Shown here piece by piece: positions 49,250 to 56,868 of a stretch of 64,000 nucleotides of DNA (the stretch's first letter is position 1; each line of letters starts with the position of its first letter). The DNA is from Rothia nasimurium (GTDB lineage Bacteria > Actinomycetota > Actinomycetes > Actinomycetales > Micrococcaceae): assembly GCF_004569295.1 (NCBI RefSeq), contig NZ_SPQC01000001.1:62001-126000 (forward strand). Reading direction: 5' to 3'. The translations under genes and the position numbers were made by a program. Below the pieces are notes generated by a model that saw only the letters and a list, made by a program, of their open reading frames with translations, was not told where the DNA came from and did no database searches.

Positions 49250-49308
49250 AGTGCTTATCAGAATCGCGCAGGGTCCACGACGCTTGTGGACCCTGCGCGA
49301 TTCTTGTG
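49250..49308. repeat. 59-bp hairpin repeat, copy 2
   Basis: Arms AGAATCGCGCAGGGTCCAC and GTGGACCCTGCGCGATTCT pair perfectly over 19 bp around loop GACGCTT. It lies 40 bp after the DUF6176 gene and is a plausible terminator. It is a direct repeat of 48731-48789. Confidence 0.8.
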
Positions 49309-49433
49309 GGCAGTAACGTGTTGGGCGTTGAAGAGCATGGTCACTCTTACTGCCGATGGATGAGAGAATCAAACCGGTATTGCGAACTGTTTCCTTAGGT
49401 TTCCCCAGATGAACGTTATATTTACCGGTCCTA

Positions 49434-49919
49434 ATGTCTGCACCTAGCATGGAGCACATGCTTATTTCAGGTCTCTTTGTGGGTGCCGCCCTAGGTTTTG
49501 TGCTTCAGCGCGGTCGGTTCTGCGTCACCGGTGCTCTCGTCGGCTACATTCTGGTAAGCCGCTGCTGGGTGGGCTCCTGGCCAGCCTATGCGCTCGCGCC
49601 CCTGGCCGTCCACCCTGATTACCAGGGTAGGGGAGTGGGCACCGCCCTGGCCGGTGAAGCTCTAGCCCGCGCGGCGGCGTCCGCCCAGGTCAGTAATGCA
49701 CCCACCAGCCTGCTGGTACTCGGTGAGCCCGCCTACTACAGCCGTTTTGGATTCGAGCCAGCAGCCCGCCACGGGGCGCGTGCAGTCATCGACGGAATCG
49801 AACCCACAGCCCTGGCAGAAGCTCTGCAACTCGTCAACCTGACCCCCGACTACCCGCCTATCTCAGGCGAGGTCACCTGGCCTGCCGAATATGGCCTCGA
49901 CCAGGGCGATAACCTCTAA
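49434..49919 (+). pseudogene. Chimeric open frame: YeeE/YedE N-terminus fused to C-terminal part of a GNAT acetyltransferase
   Basis: 161 codons, intact as read. Residues ~9-34 (MLISGLFVGAALGFVLQRGRFCVTGA) are the N-terminus of a YeeE/YedE sulfur-transport membrane protein, normally some 300-400 residues long. From about residue 35 the sequence becomes the acetyl-CoA-binding half of a GNAT enzyme: YALAPLAVHPDYQGRGVGTALAGEALARA, then GEPAYYSRFGFEPAAR. The GNAT lacks its first ~60 residues. The junction near 49530-49540 marks a deletion that joined two genes in frame. It may still be translated but is unlikely to keep either original function. Confidence 0.75.
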
Positions 49920-49967
49920 ACTGGAATCCCAGGCCTAGATTGAACCGGTAGAGAAAAGACGAGATTC

Positions 49968-51305
49968 ATGAGCAGCACCTTCACCCCCGAACAGGCCCCT
50001 ACCCCTGGCTATAGCGCAGTGGACGCCGAACGCTGGGTTCCCGAACACCACAAGTTTGTCTATCGCTCGCCCTTTGAACGCGACCGGGCCCGTGTGTTGC
50101 ATTCTGCGGCCCTGCGCCGTCTCGGTGCCAAAACCCAGGTGGTTGACCCTGATACCGACGACTTCGTACGTACCCGCCTGACCCACTCCCTGGAAGTTGC
50201 CCAGATCGGCCGCGAGCTGGGGCGTATGCTGGGCTGCGACCCCGATGTGGTCGATACTGCCTGCCTCTCCCACGACCTGGGCCACCCGCCCTTTGGGCAC
50301 AACGGTGAAACCGCCCTCGACCGGCTAGCGGTGGACGCCGGTGGTTTTGAGGGCAACGCCCAGACCCTGCGCCTGCTCACCCGCCTTGAACCCAAGGTGA
50401 TTAGGCACGATGGCGGTTCTGCCGGGCTGAACCTGACCCGGGCGTCCTTGGACGCAACCTGCAAGTACCCCTGGACCCGCGCCAACGCCCCCGCCCGAAC
50501 CGACGGCAAGCCCAACCGCAAATTTGGCGTCTACACCGACGACCTACCCGTCTTTGAATGGCTCCGCGCCGGGGCAGCTGAAGCCGGGGCTGCTCCCACC
50601 CAAAAATGTCTGGAAGCCCAGGTCATGGACCTCGCCGACGATATCTCCTACTCCGTGCACGACGTTGAGGACGCCGTCTTCGGTGGGCATGTGCAACTCG
50701 ATGACCTGAAAAAGGCGGACGCCCGCCAGCAGGTTTTCGACAAAACCCGGCTCTGGTACCTGCCCGAGGTCGAGGACGCTACCCTTGACAAAGCCCTAAC
50801 CCGCTTAGAGAACCTCAACCGCTGGGTGCCGAATATGACGGGGACCCGCTCGTCCATGGCGGCTTTTAAGGCCCTTACTTCTAAACTCATTGGGCGTTTT
50901 GCTGCCAGCGCCATGCTGGCAACCCGCGACGTCTACGGGGACGAACCGCTCACCCGCTACCAGGCCCAGCTGGTGGTGCCCGAGGAAACCGAGCACGAAA
51001 TCGCCGTGCTCAAGGGTATAGCCACAGCTTTTGTGATGGCTCCCCGCGATGCGGCAGCCGCACAGACAACGGAGGGGAACCAACAGGAGATTCTTGAATT
51101 CCTGGTGCACGCCCTCTTTGATAACCCCAACTACCTCGACCCGGTTTTTGCCGCCGACTTGCAGGAACTGGGGCGCAATGACGATACCGCCTGCCTGCGG
51201 CTGGTGATTGACCAGGTCGCCTGCCTGACCGACCGCTCCGCCGTCGCCCTCTTCAAACGAATCACAGGAACCCACTGGGCGGTTGGTGACAAACCGCTTT
51301 GGTAA
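49968..51305 (+). CDS. dgt: Deoxyguanosinetriphosphate triphosphohydrolase-like protein
   Basis: HD-superfamily enzyme that hydrolyses dNTPs to deoxynucleoside and triphosphate. The 445 residues include the HD signature: TRLTHSLEVAQIGRELG (H) and CLSHDLGHPPFGHNGE (HD), with a later metal Asp in QVMDLADDISYSVHDVEDA. It ends just before dnaG; the dgt-dnaG order is conserved in mycobacteria. No truncation. Confidence 0.94.
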   Translation: MSSTFTPEQAPTPGYSAVDAERWVPEHHKFVYRSPFERDRARVLHSAALRRLGAKTQVVDPDTDDFVRTRLTHSLEVAQIGRELGRMLGCDPDVVDTACLSHDLGHPPFGHNGETALDRLAVDAGGFEGNAQTLRLLTRLEPKVIRHDGGSAGLNLTRASLDATCKYPWTRANAPARTDGKPNRKFGVYTDDLPVFEWLRAGAAEAGAAPTQKCLEAQVMDLADDISYSVHDVEDAVFGGHVQLDDLKKADARQQVFDKTRLWYLPEVEDATLDKALTRLENLNRWVPNMTGTRSSMAAFKALTSKLIGRFAASAMLATRDVYGDEPLTRYQAQLVVPEETEHEIAVLKGIATAFVMAPRDAAAAQTTEGNQQEILEFLVHALFDNPNYLDPVFAADLQELGRNDDTACLRLVIDQVACLTDRSAVALFKRITGTHWAVGDKPLW

Positions 51306-51335
51306 GCCAAAACCCACCGGCTTGACGGCCCAGAC

Positions 51336-51341
51336 TAAAAT
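51336..51341 (+). promoter_or_regulatory. -10 box of leaderless dnaG promoter
   Basis: TAAAAT, 7 nt before GTG 51349. An upstream TTGACG is only 8 bp away and is not a usable -35 for this box. Confidence 0.5.
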
Positions 51342-51348
51342 TGAACCC

Positions 51349-53253
51349 GTGGCAGGCTTAATCAAACGAGAAGACATTGACGAGGTGCGCTCCCGCACCG
51401 ACATCCGCGAAATCATCGAAGGGTACGTAACCCTCAAATCCGCCGGCATCGGCTCTTTCAAGGGCCTGTGCCCCTTCCACGATGAACGCACCCCGAGCTT
51501 CCACGTGCGCCCCCAGATGGGCACCTACCACTGCTTTGGCTGCGGCGAATCGGGCGACGTGATCAGTTTCCTCATCGAAATGGACCACACCTCCTTCATC
51601 GAAACCGTCGAAAAACTCGCCACCCGCATCGGCTACGAACTGCACTACGAGCAGGGTAGCGGCATGAGCCGCGAAGAGGTAGGACGCCGCCAGCGCCTCC
51701 TCGATGCCCACAAGATTGCAGCGGAGTTCTTCCAAAAAAACCTCTACACCCCTGCCGCCGTTGAGGCCCAAAAGTTTCTCGGCGCCCGCGGCTTCGACCC
51801 CACAGCCACCCAAAGATTCGGGGTGGGCTTTGCCCCTCGCGGCTGGGACAACCTGCTCAAATACCTCATGGACAAGGGCTTTACCACCGAGGAACTCCGC
51901 GAAACCGGCATGTTCTCAGAAGGGCAGCGGGGTCTCTACGACCGGTTCCGCGGGCGTATCATCTGGCCCATCCGCAACATCACCGGCGAAACCATCGGCT
52001 TCGGCGCTCGCCGCCTCTTCGACGACGACCAGGGGCCTAAATACCTCAACACCCCCGAGACCGCCCTCTATAAAAAATCACAGGTCCTCTACGGGCTTGA
52101 CCTGGCCAAACGCCCTATCGCCAAGAAGAAGCAGATTGTGGTCGTCGAGGGCTACACCGACGTCATGGCAGCCCAGCTGGCCGGCATCGACACCGCCGTG
52201 GCCACCTGCGGTACCGCCTTTGGCACCGACCACATCAAAATTGTGCGCCGCCTCATCTCCGACGACGGCACCGGCGGCGAAGTCATCTTCACCTTCGACG
52301 GCGACGCCGCCGGCCAAAAAGCCGCCCTCGCTGCCTTCTCAGAAGACCAGCGCTTCGTCGCCCAAACCTTCGTCGCCGTAGCCAAAGACGGTATGGATCC
52401 CTGCGACCTGCGCCTAGCCCGCGGGGACGCCGCCGTGCGCTCCCTCATCGCCTCCCGGCGTCCGCTCTTCGAATTCGCCATCGACGCCACCCTCGCCAAC
52501 TACGACCTCGGCACCCTCGAGGGGCGCGTGCGCGGCATGCGCGCCATCGCCCCCATTATCGCCGGAATCAAGGACGCCGCCCTGCGGCCAGCCTACGTAC
52601 GGCAAGTTTCAGGGCAGTTAGGGCTAGACGCCGCCGAAGTGCAACGAGCCGTCAGCGCAGCGGCAGCTAACCCGCAGGCGTCCGCCAGCCAGCGAGCCGA
52701 AGCCGCAGAAGCAGAACGCGCCGCCCGAATCGCAGCAGCAGAAGCCCCCACCCCCGTAGAAGACCCCTACGAGCTACCCGACCTGCGTGACCCCGCAGCC
52801 CGCACCGAGCGTGAAGCCCTCGAAATTGTGCTGCAATACCCCCAGTACGTCTCCCTCGAACAGTGGCAGGAACTAGCCACCGTGCATTACCGCTACCGGG
52901 CCCACAGCGGTATCGCCCAGGGCATCATTGGGGCAGCTTCCACCATCGCCCCTGAGCCCGGAGCCACCTGGGTCAATACCGTTCGCGCCCACGCCCCCGA
53001 ACCCGTCCACGCGCTCATCGCAGAACTCACCGTCGCCCCCATCCCCGCCCGCACCGATGAGCAACTCAATCGCTACTCCCGCGACATACTCAACTGTCTC
53101 TTCGAACAAGAAATCACCCGGCAAAAATCAGATCTACTGATGCAGCTCCAGCGCCTCTCTCCCCAGAACGACGCCGAGGCCTACCGGGAGATTCAACAGC
53201 AACTCCTTACCCTCGAACTCCGCCGCCGCAGCAAAATGCAAGGCCAAGACTAA
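51349..53253 (+). CDS. dnaG: DNA primase
   Basis: Synthesises RNA primers at the replication fork. The longest frame starts at 51283 and overlaps dgt. The family start is at GTG 51349 (MAGLIKRED), giving 634 residues. Zinc-binding domain: C41, H44, C62, C65 (CPFHDERTPSFH, then YHCFGCGESGDV). RNA polymerase core with TOPRIM: VVVEGYTDVMAAQLAG and DGDAAGQKAA. A Glu/Ala-rich linker (about 470-500) leads to a C-terminal DnaB-binding domain. It is followed by the promoter of tRNA-Asn. Confidence 0.95.
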   Translation: MAGLIKREDIDEVRSRTDIREIIEGYVTLKSAGIGSFKGLCPFHDERTPSFHVRPQMGTYHCFGCGESGDVISFLIEMDHTSFIETVEKLATRIGYELHYEQGSGMSREEVGRRQRLLDAHKIAAEFFQKNLYTPAAVEAQKFLGARGFDPTATQRFGVGFAPRGWDNLLKYLMDKGFTTEELRETGMFSEGQRGLYDRFRGRIIWPIRNITGETIGFGARRLFDDDQGPKYLNTPETALYKKSQVLYGLDLAKRPIAKKKQIVVVEGYTDVMAAQLAGIDTAVATCGTAFGTDHIKIVRRLISDDGTGGEVIFTFDGDAAGQKAALAAFSEDQRFVAQTFVAVAKDGMDPCDLRLARGDAAVRSLIASRRPLFEFAIDATLANYDLGTLEGRVRGMRAIAPIIAGIKDAALRPAYVRQVSGQLGLDAAEVQRAVSAAAANPQASASQRAEAAEAERAARIAAAEAPTPVEDPYELPDLRDPAARTEREALEIVLQYPQYVSLEQWQELATVHYRYRAHSGIAQGIIGAASTIAPEPGATWVNTVRAHAPEPVHALIAELTVAPIPARTDEQLNRYSRDILNCLFEQEITRQKSDLLMQLQRLSPQNDAEAYREIQQQLLTLELRRRSKMQGQD

Positions 53254-53281
53254 GGTGTGACGCAGTTAACTCAAGCTCAAT

Positions 53282-53310
53282 TTGCACGGGGTGAAAACCT
53301 CGTGTAAAGT
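53282..53310 (+). promoter_or_regulatory. tRNA-Asn promoter
   Basis: TTGCAC (53282-53287), 17-bp spacer, TAAAGT (53305-53310); the tRNA begins 40 bp downstream. Confidence 0.6.
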
Positions 53311-53349
53311 TATTACTCGTTGCAGCGATGGAAACACTGCAAACAACAT

Positions 53350-53422
53350 TCCCCCGTAGCTCAATTGGCAGAGCATTCGACTGTTAATCGAAGGGTTACT
53401 GGTTCGAGTCCAGTCGGGGGAG
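53350..53422 (+). tRNA. tRNA-Asn (anticodon GTT)
   Basis: Full cloverleaf: acceptor TCCCCCG/CGGGGGA, D-arm GCTC/GAGC, anticodon loop CTGTTAA with GTT, T-arm CTGG-TTCGAGT-CCAG. No encoded CCA. A terminator follows. Confidence 0.97.
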
Positions 53423-53431
53423 CAAACAAAC

Positions 53432-53453
53432 AGCCCGGTCGCAAGACCGGGCT
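53432..53453 (+). terminator. tRNA-Asn terminator
   Basis: 9-bp perfect stem AGCCCGGTC/GACCGGGCT with GCAA loop and a T6 tail. Confidence 0.92.
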
Positions 53454-53604
53454 TTTTTGTTCCCCAGAAACATTGCCTGACCTTCTCCCGATAAACGCGC
53501 CACATTCCAGGGTGTAGTCGCCACAAGCCCCTAAAAGCCGGTAAAGTTACTATTTGGTACACGTAATATGCAAGCACGCTTATCGACACAGAGAGAGGTG
53601 GCAC

Positions 53605-54474
53605 ATGACCACTCCTAACGACCTGAACGGCTCACGCCGAGCCCAGGGTCTGCGCGCTGGCTTCAACAACATCAAAGCTAGCGTTACGAACGTGGCTGAC
53701 GCAGGCAAGGTGCTCACCAACCTAGCCCCTAAGCAGCTCAAAGACGAAATCCAGATCGCCAAGATTGAGGTTAAAGAAAAGGGCATCGCCCTGGGCAAGG
53801 GCGCCGCGGTTGCCGCAGTAGCCCTAGTCTTCGCCCTTTTCATGGCTATCGCCCTGGTCATCCTGGCCTACGTTGGCCTGGCCTCCATCATGCCTAACTG
53901 GGCGGCAGCTCTGGTTCTGTTCGTCCTCTTCCTGCTCCTTGCCGGCATCGCTGGTCTGGTCGGCTTCAAGATGATTAAGGCCCAGCTGCCCTTCAAGCCT
54001 GAATCAGCTATCTTTGGTCTGCTCTACGACCTGGGCGTGCTGAAGGAAGGCTCCGCCATGACCTCCAAGCGCCTCAAGCGCGAGCAGGCTGAGAAGGCAG
54101 AAGCCAAGAAGGCCGAGCAGAAGCCAGAGGAGAAGAAGGACGGCAGCGAGCAGCAGGCACCCGCTACCCCCGCCCCCAGCAAGGAACAGCTCCTGCAGCG
54201 CACCAAGCAGCGCCGCGAGCACCTCAAGACCCTGCGCGACGACATCGAGGCCTACTCACGCGACGTGCAGGCCGGTGCCCAGGGCCTGGTGCAGAACGCC
54301 AAGACCTCCGCAAAGAATGCTCCTGCTACCGCCGCTGACGGTGGTAAGAAGCTGGCCGCAAACGCCTCGAACCCCGAGACCCTGCAGGCCCACTGGAAGT
54401 CCTTTGCAACCCTGGCAGCTTCCCTGGGAGCCTTCTTCGTCTTCCTCGGCAAGCTCATTAGCCGCCGCAAGTAA
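53605..54474 (+). CDS. Phage-holin-superfamily (Holin-X type) membrane protein
   Basis: 289 residues. The N-terminal cytosolic part is followed by two TM helices (about 69-95 and 100-125, AVALVFALFMAIALVILAYVGL and AALVLFVLFLLLAGIAGLVGF), as in the actinobacterial putative Holin-X family. After the membrane part comes a long charged coiled-coil-like region (KRLKREQAEKAEAKKAEQKPEEKK) and a C-terminal helix with a third hydrophobic patch (LAASLGAFFVFLGKLI). Despite the family name, these chromosomal proteins are not linked to a prophage. ATG 53605 has GAGAGAGG upstream. Confidence 0.82.
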   Translation: MTTPNDLNGSRRAQGLRAGFNNIKASVTNVADAGKVLTNLAPKQLKDEIQIAKIEVKEKGIALGKGAAVAAVALVFALFMAIALVILAYVGLASIMPNWAAALVLFVLFLLLAGIAGLVGFKMIKAQLPFKPESAIFGLLYDLGVLKEGSAMTSKRLKREQAEKAEAKKAEQKPEEKKDGSEQQAPATPAPSKEQLLQRTKQRREHLKTLRDDIEAYSRDVQAGAQGLVQNAKTSAKNAPATAADGGKKLAANASNPETLQAHWKSFATLAASLGAFFVFLGKLISRRK

Positions 54475-54519
54475 GACCCTGCCCTGCCTCAGATGAGGCG
54501 GCACAAGCGTCCTTGCACA

Positions 54520-54555
54520 CAGGCCCGCCCCGGCAGAACCGCTGGGGCGGGCCTG
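54520..54555 (+). terminator. Terminator after the holin-like gene
   Basis: 12-bp stem CAGGCCCGCCCC/GGGGCGGGCCTG followed by GCTTTTTG. Confidence 0.85.
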
Positions 54556-54686
54556 GCTTTTTGGGCCAGTAGGGGCGCGGACGCCTGTGAGCCCCGTCGA
54601 ATCCGCCGCCGGGCTGATGCAGAGCTACCGAAAACCCTGTAAGGTCAGTGTGATACTGAACGAAGAGACTTTGAAAGGGCCCCTGC

Positions 54687-55892
54687 ATGGCTGATCAGCC
54701 CCTGACCGTCCTCATTAGCGCCGATACCTACCCGCCCGACATCAACGGGGCTGCCCAGTTCTCATCCCGCCTTGCTCACGCCCTGGCTGACCGTGGCCAT
54801 ACCGTGCACGTGATGGCGCCCAAGCAGGAGAAGGGCGTTACTAGCCGTTATACGGTGGACGGCATCGTGGAGCACCGTATGCGCTCCCACAGGGTTGTTA
54901 CTCACCCCTACATGCGCCTGAACTTCCCCTGGGGGATTTACGCTGAGGCTGACCGTCTGGTGCAGGAGATTCAGCCCGATGTGATTCACATTCAGTGCCA
55001 CTACATCATTGGGCGGGTGCTGGCCCGTATCGGCGCTAAGCGCGGTGTACGAGTTGTGGCCACGAACCACGTGATGCCCGAAAATATCACCCCCTTCCTG
55101 CCCTTCAACGAGCGCGTTAATGCTGTGCTCGAGAAGATTTCGTGGAGCGATATGCGCCGGGTGCTCAGCCGGGCGGCCGTGGTCACCACCCCCACCCAGA
55201 TTGGTGCGGACGCCATGGAAAGTGCCGGTAGGTTCAGCCGCCCGGTCATGCCGGTGTCTAACGGTATTCAGAGTTCTGACTATGAGCTTGCGCCGGGGGA
55301 GACCATTGAGAAGCCTGCCGGTGAGCTGACGATTTTCTTTGCCGGGCGTCTGGCGGTTGAAAAAAATATCGATGTGCTGATTGAGGGGTTCTCGCGGCTG
55401 CCTGCCGAGCTATTGCAGCAGACCGTGCTTGAGGTCGCTGGTACCGGTGAGATTCTTGGTGAGCTACAGGCTAAAGCTGCCGCTTGCGGGGTAGCTGACC
55501 GGGTTCGCTTCTTGGGGTACGTCTCTGACGAGGAACTACGCGCTGGCTACCTGCGGGCCGATGTCTTCTGCCAGCCGGGTACCGCTGAGCTGCAGTCGCT
55601 GGTGACCTTGGAGGCTATGAGCGCTTCAAAGCCGGTGGTCCTTGCTAACGCCCTGGCCCTGCCGCACCTGGTTGATTCGGGGAAGAACGGCTACCTTTTT
55701 ACCCCGGGGGATACGGCGGAGCTGGCTGCCCGCCTGGCCGATGTGCTGAGCCTGCCCGAGGATGAGCGGAAGGCCATGGGGGAGCGCTCCCGCCAGATGG
55801 TAGCCCGCCATGCCGCCGAAAAGACCTGGGAGACCTTTGAATCTCTCTACCGCTCTAACGAGCTCTATGATCGGTTCCTGACGGAACGATAG
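54687..55892 (+). CDS. Glycosyltransferase family 4
   Basis: GT-B fold, 401 residues. The N-terminal acceptor half has DTYPPDINGAAQFSSRLAHALADRGHTVHVMAP. The C-terminal nucleotide-sugar half has FAGRLAVEKNIDVLIEGF, FLGYVSDEELRAGYLRADVFCQPGTAELQSLVTLEAMSASKPVV (the E-x7-E motif). It is similar in layout to actinobacterial mannosyl- or glucosyltransferases that build lipoglycans (PimB/MgtA-like). The donor and acceptor cannot be fixed. The ribosome-binding site is GAAAGGG. It is the last chromosomal gene before the tRNA-anchored element. Confidence 0.9.
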   Translation: MADQPLTVLISADTYPPDINGAAQFSSRLAHALADRGHTVHVMAPKQEKGVTSRYTVDGIVEHRMRSHRVVTHPYMRLNFPWGIYAEADRLVQEIQPDVIHIQCHYIIGRVLARIGAKRGVRVVATNHVMPENITPFLPFNERVNAVLEKISWSDMRRVLSRAAVVTTPTQIGADAMESAGRFSRPVMPVSNGIQSSDYELAPGETIEKPAGELTIFFAGRLAVEKNIDVLIEGFSRLPAELLQQTVLEVAGTGEILGELQAKAAACGVADRVRFLGYVSDEELRAGYLRADVFCQPGTAELQSLVTLEAMSASKPVVLANALALPHLVDSGKNGYLFTPGDTAELAARLADVLSLPEDERKAMGERSRQMVARHAAEKTWETFESLYRSNELYDRFLTER

Positions 55893-55941
55893 GAGCGATT
55901 ACAGGCTCAAGCCTTACGCCAGATATGCGGACGCCCGTGGT

Positions 55942-55970
55942 TTGGCTTCATCTGCCCTTTTCGGTATTCT
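55942..55970 (+). promoter_or_regulatory. tRNA-CAT promoter
   Basis: TTGGCT (55942-55947), 17-bp spacer, TATTCT (55965-55970), 38 bp before the tRNA. Confidence 0.55.
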
Positions 55971-56007
55971 TAGAGGCAGTGTCAAGCTCGCTAGAGCCTG
56001 GTGCTGT

Positions 56008-56081
56008 GGGGCCTTAGCTCAGCTGGTCAGAGCAGGGGACTCATAATCCCTTGGTCGCGGGTTCAAGCCCCGCAGGCCCTA
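56008..56081 (+). tRNA. tRNA with CAT anticodon, probably tRNA-Ile2 (lysidine type) rather than elongator Met
   Basis: Acceptor GGGGCCT/AGGCCCT (one G-U), D-arm GCTC/GAGC, anticodon loop CTCATAA, T-arm GCGGG-TTCAAGC-CCCGC. The segment ACTCATAATCCCTTGGTCGC resembles tRNA-Ile2, whose C34 is converted to lysidine by TilS. Elongator Met remains possible. No CCA is encoded. Its 3' half overlaps an accessory gene on the other strand, the sign of an integration site. Confidence 0.85.
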
Positions 56082-56439
56082 CCCCAGCTAACACTGGTTC
56101 AGCGTTAGCAACCATTTGATAAGTCGTCCCGTTCGGAATGAATCCGATCGGGGCGACTTTTTTCTTGCCCTTCTCGTCCTCAAAGTAGCTGGGGGAGGGG
56201 ACTCGCTGGTTGGTGAGGGCTTCACCTAGAAGCTCATCTAGTGATAACCCTAGAGTCCCTGCAATAGTCAGTAAATCATCGAAGCTGAAAGCAACTCGTC
56301 CTTTCATCTTGTCCGATAGGCTACCTGAGCTAATAGAGAGGGCATCGGCAAGTTTGGATTGGGGCATCTCTGCCCTAGCGAGAGCGCTCTTTATCTCTCG
56401 AGCAAGTACATGCCTTGAAGTAATCAATGCGTTAGTCAT
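56041..56439 (-). CDS. XRE-family HTH regulator overlapping the tRNA
   Basis: 132 residues. A classical XRE/Cro-CI HTH lies at about 24-72 (AEMPQSKLADALSISSGSLSDKMKGRVAFSFDDLLTIAGTLGLSLDELLG). The C-terminal residues from about 119 (GVGPAGLEPATKGL) are the antisense reading of the tRNA 3' half, and the stop codon lies in the anticodon arm. That tail is therefore supplied by the attachment site. The ATG has TATACT 6 nt upstream and no ribosome-binding site, so it is probably leaderless. It is divergent from a second small HTH gene. Likely the element's repressor. Confidence 0.82.
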   Translation of the reverse strand: MTNALITSRHVLAREIKSALARAEMPQSKLADALSISSGSLSDKMKGRVAFSFDDLLTIAGTLGLSLDELLGEALTNQRVPSPSYFEDEKGKKKVAPIGFIPNGTTYQMVANAEPVLAGVGPAGLEPATKGL

Positions 56440-56445
56440 AGCAAT

Positions 56446-56543
56446 AGTATACCGTTTAGCCTGTATGGTGGTCGGGTAAAACGATGAAAAATACCGATTT
56501 TCGGAGTTTTCTGCTTGAGATGCTCCGAAAAACGGAGTATCTT
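56446..56543. promoter_or_regulatory. Divergent promoter-operator switch of the element
   Basis: Leftward: TATACT at 56446-56451, 6 nt from ATG 56439. Rightward: TTGAGA (56515-56520), 17 bp, TATCTT (56538-56543), 6 nt from ATG 56550. Inverted repeat TTTTCGGAG (56498-56506)/CTCCGAAAA (56523-56531) straddles the rightward -35. A palindrome CTCCG-A5-CGGAG (56523-56537) fills the spacer up to the -10. These are likely repressor sites. Confidence 0.65.
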
Positions 56544-56549
56544 GCAGGT

Positions 56550-56792
56550 ATGTCCGAGAAAATGAGAATAGAGCAGGTTGTAGCTCGCAACGTCAAAGCC
56601 GAGGCGGCCCGTTACGACCTCAGCAACGAAGACCTAGAAAAAATCCTAGGCAAAAGCAAAACCGCCCTTCACGCCCGCCTAGTTGGCGACGTCGAGTTCC
56701 GCACCAGCGAACTATCAGCCCTAGCAAACGCGATGGGCATCGACGTCATCGACTTCTTCGCAGGAACCTCACGAAAGCTAGCCCACCAGTGA
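56550..56792 (+). CDS. Small HTH protein, second regulator of the switch
   Basis: 80 residues from ATG 56550 (MSEKMRIEQ). The frame extends back to 56484, but the promoter at 56515-56543 would lie inside that longer version, so the shorter start is preferred. It is an all-helical XRE-like protein: VARNVKAEAARYDLSNEDLEKILGKSKTALHARLVGDVEFRTSELSALANAMG, then IDVIDFFA. It is probably the Cro-like counterpart of the divergent repressor, or an excision/replication activator. Leaderless, by the -10 to ATG distance. Confidence 0.75.
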   Translation: MSEKMRIEQVVARNVKAEAARYDLSNEDLEKILGKSKTALHARLVGDVEFRTSELSALANAMGIDVIDFFAGTSRKLAHQ

Positions 56793-56868
56793 AGTATCCC
56801 AGGCAAGAAAAAACTGCCCCCTACAAGGCGGAAAACCAAGTCGGTAGGCAGTTTGGCAGAAGAGAAAA

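Noticed and set aside
53605-54474. Prophage lysis gene
   Set aside because: The holin-superfamily protein stands alone between housekeeping genes with no endolysin or other phage genes. Such proteins are normal in actinobacterial chromosomes.
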